Source of the DNA: Pseudonocardia sp. CNS-004 | Lineage (GTDB): Bacteria; Actinomycetota; Actinomycetes; Mycobacteriales; Pseudonocardiaceae | Assembly: GCA_001942185.1 (NCBI GenBank) | Contig: MKJV01000055.1 | Coordinates: 62,001 to 126,000 of the forward strand | DNA: 64,000 bases | Direction of reading: 5' to 3' | Part shown: in pieces, positions 58,274 through 64,000 of the stretch | Numbering within the stretch: the first letter of the stretch is position 1 | Layout: the number at the start of each line of letters is the position of its first letter | Position numbers and translations under genes: made by a program | Notes under the pieces: model-generated | Databases searched by the model: none | Seen by the model: the letters and a program-made list of their open reading frames with translations, nothing else | Told to the model about the DNA's origin: nothing

Positions 58274-59279
58274 GGACCTTGCTGCTTCCCGTTCCCCTGT
58301 CGGCGGCCACCTCCAGTGCTTCCGCCGCCCGGGTCAGCGGGAAGCGGTGGGTGATCACGGGGGAGACGTCCAGGCCGTCGCGCATGGCCAGCAGGGCGTC
58401 GTCGATCTCGTCGACGAAGCGGTAGGAACCCACCCAGGTGATCTCGCGGGTCACGAGGTCGCCCAGCACCGCCGACACCGCGCTCCCCGGCAGGTTGCCG
58501 ACCTGCACGAGCGTGCCGCCGCGGGCGGTCGCCCGCAGCACCGGTCCGAGGGCCGCTGGTGCACCGGACGCCTCGATCACGACCTCGACGTCCTCGGGCA
58601 GGGACGACGTGGTGAGGTCGACCGTGCTGTCGGCGCCCATCGCGGCGGCCACGGCCAGCGCGGGCGCCGCGACGTCGGCGGCCACCACGGCCGCCGCGCC
58701 GCGGTGCTTCGCGGCCGCCACCACCAGCGACCCGATCGGTCCGGCACCGTTCACCAGCACCGTTCGGCTGCGGACGTCGCCCGCCCGGTGCACGGCGTGC
58801 AGCGCGACGCCGAGCGGTTCGGCCACCGCGCCGTGCTCGGTGCCCACCCCGTCGGGCAGGAGGCGGATCTGGTCGGCGCGGACCACCCGGTACTGGCTGA
58901 ACCCGCCGTCGGTGTGCGGGTCGAACGCGGCGGAGCCGAAGTAGCGCACGCAGGGATGCAGGTTGGTGCGGCCGGCGATCCGGTCCGGCAGATGCGGGTC
59001 ACCGACCACCGTGGCCGGGTGGACGGTGGCGGCGTCGCCCTCGGCGATCCCGTCCACGCCCGCGCCGACCGCGGCGACCCGCCCCGCCACCTCGTGCCCG
59101 AGCACGAGCGGGTGGCGCAGCACCGCGGTGCCGGTGGAACCGTGGCGGAAGTAGGAGATGTCGGAGCCGCAGATGCCGCCCCACTCCATCGCGAGCAGCA
59201 CCTCGCCGGGACCGGGCTGCGGGTCCGGGCGTTCGTCGACCCGGACGTCACCGGCGGCGTGCACGACAACGGCTTTCAT
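58239..59279 (-). CDS. zinc-type medium-chain dehydrogenase, L-idonate 5-dehydrogenase-like
   Basis: This 346-residue MDR dehydrogenase has catalytic zinc ligands in GGICGSDISYFRHG and LVLGHEVAGRVAAVG, and a Rossmann motif VNGAGPIGSLVVAAAKHRG. The segment RYFGSAAFDPHTDGGFSQYRVV matches idonate/sorbitol-type enzymes. The structural-zinc loop, usually four cysteines, keeps only one (NLHPCVRY), so that zinc is probably absent. ATG 59279 gives the usual MKAVVVHAAGDVRV start. It is last in a three-gene operon with a transporter and a sugar-acid dehydratase; oxidation of a hexonate is likely. Confidence 0.87.
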   Translation of the reverse strand: MKAVVVHAAGDVRVDERPDPQPGPGEVLLAMEWGGICGSDISYFRHGSTGTAVLRHPLVLGHEVAGRVAAVGAGVDGIAEGDAATVHPATVVGDPHLPDRIAGRTNLHPCVRYFGSAAFDPHTDGGFSQYRVVRADQIRLLPDGVGTEHGAVAEPLGVALHAVHRAGDVRSRTVLVNGAGPIGSLVVAAAKHRGAAAVVAADVAAPALAVAAAMGADSTVDLTTSSLPEDVEVVIEASGAPAALGPVLRATARGGTLVQVGNLPGSAVSAVLGDLVTREITWVGSYRFVDEIDDALLAMRDGLDVSPVITHRFPLTRAAEALEVAADRGTGSSKVLIDLGAGTTTP

Positions 59280-59289
59280 GTGGGGCCTC

Positions 59290-60645
59290 TCATGCGGCGG
59301 ACTCCAACGCGACAAGGTCCCGCCCACGCGTCTCCGGGGAGAGCACGGCGGACGCGAGCGTGATCAGGGAGTAGGCGACGAGCATCGCGGCGATGGGCCA
59401 CCAGCTCCCGGTGACGGCGGTGAGGGTGGCCGCGACGACGGGCCCGATCGCGGTGGCGAGGATGCCGCCGATCTCCTTGGCCAGCGCGAGCTGCGTGAAC
59501 CGGGTGCGGGCGCCGAAGAGCTCGGCCATCGTGACGCTCTCCAGGGAGAAGAGGCCGAGCACGCCGATGTTGAGCGCCAGCACCATGCCGATCACCAGCG
59601 CGACCGTGCTGCCACTCGTGATCATCAGAAGCAGCGGGAACGCGAGTACGACCGTGGCCGCCGAGAGCACGACGTACAGCGGCCGCCTGCCGAACCGGTC
59701 ACCGAGCATCCCGACGATCGGCACGGTCACGAAGCCGAGCAGCGAGCCGTAGACGATGGCGTCGGTCGGCACCGACCGCTCGACGAGCAGCGTGGTGGCG
59801 AGGTAGCCGACGAGGAACGTCTGCACGAGACCCGAGTTGCCGGCCTGGCCGAACCGCAGGCCGAGCGCGAGGAAGAACGCCTTGCCCTTGCGCTGGTGCA
59901 GCCCGACCTCCAGCACGCCCGTGCCCTCTGCCTCGGTGCGGTCCAGCGCCCGCCCGTCCACGACGTCGGCGCGTTCCTCGAAGACCGGGCTCTCTTTGAG
60001 GCTCCGGCGCAGCCACACCGCGAAGATCATCAGCACGAAGCTGAGCAGGAACGGCAGCCGCCATCCCCAGGCCAGCAGCTGCTCCTCCGACAGCACCGCC
60101 AGCAGGAGCGCCCACAGCGCGGACGCGGCGAGCGTGCCGGAGTTCGTGCCGAGCGAGACCAGCGAGGCGATCAGGCCGCGGCGGCGCACCGGCGCGTACT
60201 CGGCGAGCATCACGGTGGCACCCGCGATCTCCGCGCCGGCCCCGAACCCCTGGACCAGCCGCAGGACGACCAGCAGGATCGGGGCGAGGAGCCCGATCTG
60301 GGCGTAGGTCGGCAGGACGCCGATCAGCGTGGTGGAGGCACCCATCAGCAGGATCGTCAGGTACAGCACCCGCTTGCGCCCGATGCGGTCGCCCATCCGG
60401 CCGAAGTAGATCGCGCCTGCGAGCCGCGCGACGTACCCGACGCCGTAGGTGGCCATCGCCGCGATCAGGCCGATCGCCGGGCTGACGTCGGGGAAGAACA
60501 GCTGGTTGAAGACGATGGCGGCAGCCAGCGAGTACAGCTGGAAGTCCATGAACTCCATCGCCGTGCCGAGCCAGCCCGACGTTGCGGCCTTGGCCAGGTC
60601 TCCGGTGGTCCGGGTCGCCGGGCCGGTCTGCGTGTGATCGGTCAT
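59290..60645 (-). CDS. MHS-family MFS transporter (sugar acid/carboxylate)
   Basis: This 451-residue, 12-helix metabolite:H+ symporter opens with ATSGWLGTAMEFMDFQLYSLAAAIVFNQLFFP and has GRMGDRIGRKRVLYLTI in the 2-3 loop and ESPVFEERADV before a large central loop. MHS members carry carboxylates such as citrate, ketoglutarate or shikimate. Flanked by a sugar-acid dehydratase and a dehydrogenase, it probably imports a hexonate or uronate. The frame is intact. Confidence 0.88.
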   Translation of the reverse strand: MTDHTQTGPATRTTGDLAKAATSGWLGTAMEFMDFQLYSLAAAIVFNQLFFPDVSPAIGLIAAMATYGVGYVARLAGAIYFGRMGDRIGRKRVLYLTILLMGASTTLIGVLPTYAQIGLLAPILLVVLRLVQGFGAGAEIAGATVMLAEYAPVRRRGLIASLVSLGTNSGTLAASALWALLLAVLSEEQLLAWGWRLPFLLSFVLMIFAVWLRRSLKESPVFEERADVVDGRALDRTEAEGTGVLEVGLHQRKGKAFFLALGLRFGQAGNSGLVQTFLVGYLATTLLVERSVPTDAIVYGSLLGFVTVPIVGMLGDRFGRRPLYVVLSAATVVLAFPLLLMITSGSTVALVIGMVLALNIGVLGLFSLESVTMAELFGARTRFTQLALAKEIGGILATAIGPVVAATLTAVTGSWWPIAAMLVAYSLITLASAVLSPETRGRDLVALESAA

Positions 60646-60656
60646 CGGGCCCTCCT

Positions 60657-61868
60657 TCACCAGTCGTGCACCGAGCCGTCGAGGCGGCGGGCGACGGGCA
60701 GGTAGCGCGGCTGGTACGGGAAGCGCGCCGCGGCCTCCGCGTCGTACTCGACGCCCAGGCCGGGCTCCTCCGACGGGACGAGCATCCCGTCGGCGAACGT
60801 CACGCCGGAGCGGAAGACGTCCATCGTCTCCGGGGCGTGCGGCATGTACTCCTGGATCCCGAAGTTGGGCACGGCGGTGTCGAGGTGCACCGCGGCGGCC
60901 AGCGTGATCGGCGAGAGGTCGGTGGCGCCGTGGGAACCGGTGCGCACCTGGTAGAGGGCGGCGAGGTCGAAGATCCGCCGCAGGTGGGTGATGCCTCCCG
61001 CGTGCACGACCGTCGTCCGGATGTAGTCGACGAGCTGCTCGGTGATCAGCTGCTGGACGTCCCAGATCGAGTTGAGGACCTCGCCGACGGCGATCGGTGT
61101 GGTGGTGTGCTGGCGGATGAGCCGGAACGCCTCCTGGTTCTCCGCAGGCGTCGGGTCCTCCATCCAGAACAGCCGGCACGCCTCCACGCTCTTGCCGAAG
61201 CGCGCGGCCTCGATCGGCGTGAGGCGGTGGTGCACGTCGTGCAGCAGGTGGAAGCCGAACCCGAAGCGCTCCCGCACCGCCTCCAGGTAGCTCGGGGCGA
61301 ACCCGAGGTAGGCCTCGGTGTCCCAGGGCTGCTCGTCGGGCAGCGCGGTGGACGCGGGCTCGTACACGCCCTCGCCCTTGCGCACGCCGTAGGTGCCGCC
61401 GACGTCGGGCACCGCGGCCTGGGCGCGCACGGCCCGGTAGCCGAGTTCGAGGAAGCGCTCGACGTCGTCCAGCAGTTCCGGCACGTCGGCGCCGCTGGCG
61501 TGCGCGTAGACGGTGACGCCCTCCCGGGACCGGCCGCCGAGCAGCTGGTAGACGGGCAGGCCCGCGACCTTGCCCTTGATGTCCCACAGCGCGGTGTCGA
61601 CGGCGGAGATCGCCGTCATCGTGACGGGCCCGCGCCGCCAGTAGACGCCCTTGTAGAGGTACTGCCACATGTCCTCGATGCGGGCCGGGTCGCGCCCGAT
61701 GAGCAGCGGCACCACGTGTTCGCGCAGGTAGGCGGCCACGGCCAGCTCGCGGCCGTTCAGCGTGGCGTCGCCGAGGCCGGTGACGCCGTCGGAGGTGGTG
61801 ATGCGCAGGGTGACGAAGTTGCGCCCGGGGGAGGCGACGAAGACCTCGGCGCGTTCGATCGTGCTCAC
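60657..61868 (-). CDS. manD: D-mannonate dehydratase, enolase superfamily (ManD/RspA)
   Basis: This 403-residue mandelate-racemase-type protein has ManD features: Asp/His in [19 protein letters not shown] (Asp near residue 210), metal-ligand Glu in [15 protein letters not shown] and in [11 protein letters not shown], loop motif GTYGVRKG, and HGATDLSP near residue 311. The enzyme dehydrates D-mannonate to 2-keto-3-deoxygluconate; some members prefer D-gluconate or are weak. GTG 61868 has AAGGAGG upstream. It is the first gene of the operon, divergent from gntR. Confidence 0.9.
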   Translation of the reverse strand: MSTIERAEVFVASPGRNFVTLRITTSDGVTGLGDATLNGRELAVAAYLREHVVPLLIGRDPARIEDMWQYLYKGVYWRRGPVTMTAISAVDTALWDIKGKVAGLPVYQLLGGRSREGVTVYAHASGADVPELLDDVERFLELGYRAVRAQAAVPDVGGTYGVRKGEGVYEPASTALPDEQPWDTEAYLGFAPSYLEAVRERFGFGFHLLHDVHHRLTPIEAARFGKSVEACRLFWMEDPTPAENQEAFRLIRQHTTTPIAVGEVLNSIWDVQQLITEQLVDYIRTTVVHAGGITHLRRIFDLAALYQVRTGSHGATDLSPITLAAAVHLDTAVPNFGIQEYMPHAPETMDVFRSGVTFADGMLVPSEEPGLGVEYDAEAAARFPYQPRYLPVARRLDGSVHDW

Positions 61869-61898
61869 GGTTCCCACAACCTCCTTGTCGCGCAGCGC

Positions 61899-61908
61899 TG
61901 GTATACAA
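61899..61908. promoter_or_regulatory. GntR/FadR-type operator between manD and its regulator
   Basis: TGGTATACAA fits the FadR-group half-site pattern TNGT-n-ACNA, with a palindromic GTATAC centre. It sits midway in the 83-base divergent gap, so one bound dimer could control both promoters. Confidence 0.65.
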
Positions 61909-61951
61909 GCAGATGTCGCGAAGATGGCGCAAGGGCGGATAGGCTGGGGCG

Positions 61952-62658
61952 GTGACGCGGGCGACCCGGAGGACCAACCGCAGGACGGTCTACGAGACCC
62001 TGCGGCGCAAGGTCCTCACGCTGGAGTACCCGCCGGGCTCGGCGCTGTCGGAGAACGAGCTCGCCGCGCAGCTCGGGGTCAGCCGCACCCCGGTGCGCGA
62101 GAGCCTGATCCTGCTGGCCGAGGAAGGCCTGGTGCAGGTCTTCCCGCAGGTCGGGTCGTTCGTCTCCCGGGTCGACCCGCCCGGGTCGCCGACGCGCAGT
62201 TCCTCCGCGAGGCCGTCGAGCTCGCCTCGCTCGAGCACCTGCCCGCCACGCTCGACCCGGACATCGTGCGCGAGCTGCGCGAGAACCTCGCCGCACAGGT
62301 GCGCCCCGGCCTCGACGTCGAGGAGTTCTTCGCACTCGACGAGGCGTTCCACCACGCGCTGCTGCGCCTGTCCGGGCACGGCAGCGTGTGGGCCACGGTC
62401 GTGTCGGCGAAGGGCCACCTCGACCGCGCCCGCAGGCTCGGGCTGCAGGCCACCGCGCCGCCCGCCTTCACCGAGCAGCACGCGGAGATCCTCGACGCCG
62501 TGCTCTCGGGCGACGTCGCCGCGGCGCACACGGCCATGCGCGCCCACCTGCGCGCCGTCTTCGACGACGTCGAGCAGATCCGGCAGCGCTCACCGGAACT
62601 GTTCGCCGGCAACCCGGCCTCGGTGCCGGTGCGGCGCAACGTGGTGGTGTGGGAGTAG
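61952..62658 (+). CDS. GntR-family regulator, FCD type, one frame change
   Basis: This regulator is about 235 residues. The wHTH is [58 protein letters not shown]. One missing G near 62181 separates this from [21 protein letters not shown]. The FCD ligand domain has metal-type histidines in [18 protein letters not shown] and [17 protein letters not shown] plus [12 protein letters not shown]. It is likely the uronate-responsive repressor of the divergent manD operon. GTG 61952 is the start. Confidence 0.88.
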
Positions 62659-62664
62659 GCGCGG

Positions 62665-62723
62665 ACCTGGCACTGCGGCGGCAATTCGGGCCGGTCGAGG
62701 CCGGATACCTGCTGGAGCGCCAG
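62665..62723. repeat. 59-bp palindromic repeat, copy 1 (family D)
   Basis: It starts ACCTGGC and ends CTGCTGGAGCGCCAG, and matches the 59 bases at 63791-63849 at 51 positions. The left arm has drifted here. Together the copies flank one complete gene. Confidence 0.88.
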
Positions 62724-62729
62724 AAGCGC

Positions 62730-63718
62730 TCAGGCCGTTCGCCGGCCACGGGCGAATGCTCGGTGGAAACGGGCCACCACCAGGCTGCGCCGTGCCGGCG
62801 TGCGCATCTCCCGCGGAACCCACCGCACGACCTCGACGCCGTAGGTGTCGCGCAGCCAGTCCTCGCGCAGCTTCTCGTGGAACAGCGACCCGGGCTCATC
62901 GTACTTGCCCGCTCCGTCGGCCTCCCCGACCGTACGCTGCTCGGGGAACCACATGTCGACGGTGGGGTCGCGGTCGCTCGTCCCGGTGCGGAACGGCACC
63001 TGCAGCTGCGGGCGCGGTAGCCCGGCTTCCAGCAACCACCACCGCGACATCGACTCGAACCAGCTCTGCGGACCCGGCGCCGCCCGTTCGACGACGATGC
63101 GTGCGCCCCGTGAGCCCGGCCTGCCGCGGCGGCGGCGCAGCTCGGCCCGGAGCTGTTCGGGGCCGGTGAGCCCGAGGGTGAGTGCGGCGTCGGCGACGGC
63201 CAAGGCGGAGTCCGGAGGCATGGCGTCGCAGCAGTCGAGAACGAGTCGGGCACCGGCGAGAACGGGCACGCCGTCGACGTGCCGCAGATCGGTGTCGTCG
63301 TAGTCGGCGATGTGCACCGTGAGCGGGGCGGCCGGCCGGATCGCGGGCCGCTGGTGGGCGCCGGTGGCCGCCGCGTGATGCTGATGCGGGCGTCGGCGCG
63401 GGGCGGAAGCGGCAGCCGAAGCAGCCGAGCTGCGCTCATGTGTGAGACGACTCCCGTGCCGGCGGTGAGACCGGCGAGCACGGCCGCACACCGGCGCAGG
63501 TGCCCCTCAGGGCCGGGCCGACGGCAATCGGCGTAGACGCCACGGCGCTCCCGGCGCCACTCCCCGCTGCCCAGCAGCCGCCGGAGGTCGGAATCGGTCG
63601 CACCGAGCTCGTGGCACTGCCGCGCGGTGATCACCGTGCCCTGCCGGCGCGCGACACGCCTCATCCGCTCGCTGAGTGCCCGCTCCTGTGGTGACAGCGA
63701 CGTACGACGACGACCCAC
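62730..63718 (-). CDS. AbiEi-like winged-helix protein with PD-(D/E)XK nuclease-like C-terminus, one frame change
   Basis: This protein is about 330 residues. GTG 63718 opens an AbiEi-antitoxin-like winged helix (RMRRVARRQGTVITARQCHELGATDSDLRRLLGSGEWRRERRGVYAD). After a missing C near 63352 it continues PLTVHIADYDDTDLRHVDGVPVLAGARLVLD. The C-terminus has WFESMSRWWLLEAGLPRPQLQ, then VDMWFPEQRTVGEADGAGKYD (Asp, then Glu..Lys) and YGVEVVRWVPREM, a nuclease-like layout. No AbiEii toxin is adjacent. The gene lies exactly between two palindromic repeat copies. Confidence 0.78.
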
Positions 63719-63790
63719 TCCTCGAGGGTGACCGACCGACAGGCAGGACGGCTCGAGTTGTCCACAAGCGACCCGGGCACTCGCCCGCGC

Positions 63791-63849
63791 ACCTGGCGCT
63801 ACAGCAGCAATTCCTGCCGGTCGAGCCCGGATACCTGCTGGAACGCCAG
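63791..63849. repeat. 59-bp palindromic repeat, copy 2 (family D)
   Basis: CTGGCG-cta-CAGCAG on the left pairs with CTGCTG-gaa-CGCCAG on the right around a 27-base centre. This is the intact copy. It separates the nuclease-like gene from the phosphoribosyltransferase-domain gene. Confidence 0.9.
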
Positions 63850-63863
63850 ATCGGCGGAGTCGA

Positions 63864-64000
63864 TCAGCCGCGTTGGGCCAGGGCGAAGGGGAGTACCTCC
63901 GCCGCGCCGGCGCGGCGGAGCAGGCGGGCCGCCACCGTGGCCGTCCAGCCGCTGTCGATCACGTCGTCGACCAGCAGGACCGGGCCGTCGGGCACCTCGA
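63864..64000 (-). CDS. phosphoribosyltransferase domain, C-terminal end (probably of a RecQ-type helicase)
   Basis: Only the last 45 codons are inside the window. The reverse strand reads EVPDGPVLLVDDVIDSGWTATVA, then ARLLRRAGAAEVLPFALAQRG and stop. VLLVDDVIDSGWT is the PRPP-binding loop of a phosphoribosyltransferase. In actinobacteria this exact ending is common on RecQ-family helicases that carry a C-terminal PRTase domain, but a stand-alone protein is possible. Confidence 0.75.
   Translation of the reverse strand, partial: EVPDGPVLLVDDVIDSGWTATVAARLLRRAGAAEVLPFALAQRG

Noticed and set aside
62730..63718. A complete AbiE-type toxin-antitoxin system
   Set aside because: The N-terminus is AbiEi-like, but no AbiEii nucleotidyltransferase gene lies next to it on either side; the next gene is a phosphoribosyltransferase-domain fragment.
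1..64000. tRNA, rRNA, insertion sequence or prophage genes
   Set aside because: I found no cloverleaf-like segments, transposase or integrase motifs, or phage structural genes on either strand; a covariance-model search would be decisive for small RNAs.

Overview
This window is a chromosomal segment of a very GC-rich actinomycete. Strong third-codon-position GC, frequent GTG starts and many 4-bp ATGA/GTGA overlaps show this directly. The conserved backbone (clpX, then valS-folC-DUF4233-ndk, then TIGR03960 radical SAM, then TIGR03936-rne-rplU-rpmA-obgE-proB) is the actinobacterial arrangement. The accessory genes (OFA transporter with tiny partner, solitary DUF559 genes, SARP-type regulator) suggest Pseudonocardiales. 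That placement is inference, not proven from sequence alone.

Layout. 1-6.9 kb: clpX 3' end, oxalate/formate-type MFS transporter plus a 46-residue partner, a DUF6457 protein, a deazaflavin-type PPOX protein, a secreted PhoD phosphatase, an unrecognised C39-peptidase-like protein and an APC amino-acid permease. 7-17 kb: housekeeping valS, a PPOX protein, a serine hydrolase, a second divergent valS, folC, DUF4233, DM13 and ndk. 17-27.5 kb: regulators and small-molecule enzymes (MBL lactonase-like, TetR, WYL, DinB, VOC, amidase, MFS, GlxA-type AraC), a three-gene ABC-2 exporter and a membrane protein. 27.5-30 kb: TIGR03960 radical SAM and GNAT. 30-49.4 kb: an accessory block with an HxlR switch, a SAM methyltransferase, a SARP/AfsR regulator, PIG-L deacetylase with MFS, HAD, a BMP-type nucleobase/nucleoside ABC transporter operon ending in an amidohydrolase and an isopenicillin-N-synthase-like oxygenase, AraC, SRPBCC, DUF559 and XRE. 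49.4-58.3 kb: TIGR03936, rne, rplU, rpmA, obgE, proB and PCMT. 58.2-62.7 kb: a mannonate/uronate-type catabolic cluster (dehydrogenase, MHS transporter, ManD) under a divergent GntR. 62.7-64 kb: an AbiEi-like/nuclease gene between two copies of a 59-bp palindromic repeat, then the 3' end of a phosphoribosyltransferase-domain gene.

A key property of this sequence is that about 20 genes, including indispensable ones (valS, folC, proB, rne), are interrupted by frame changes. In almost every case the frame is restored by adding back one G or C to a short G/C run. I read these as base-calling or assembly deletions, not pseudogenes, and give each gene its restored full span. No stretch over 300 bases lacks a gene, and I saw no rRNA, tRNA, CRISPR array, transposase or phage gene. 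The most unusual signals outside genes are four families of long palindromic repeats. Some sit exactly at stop codons, and others flank solitary nuclease-like or regulator genes.
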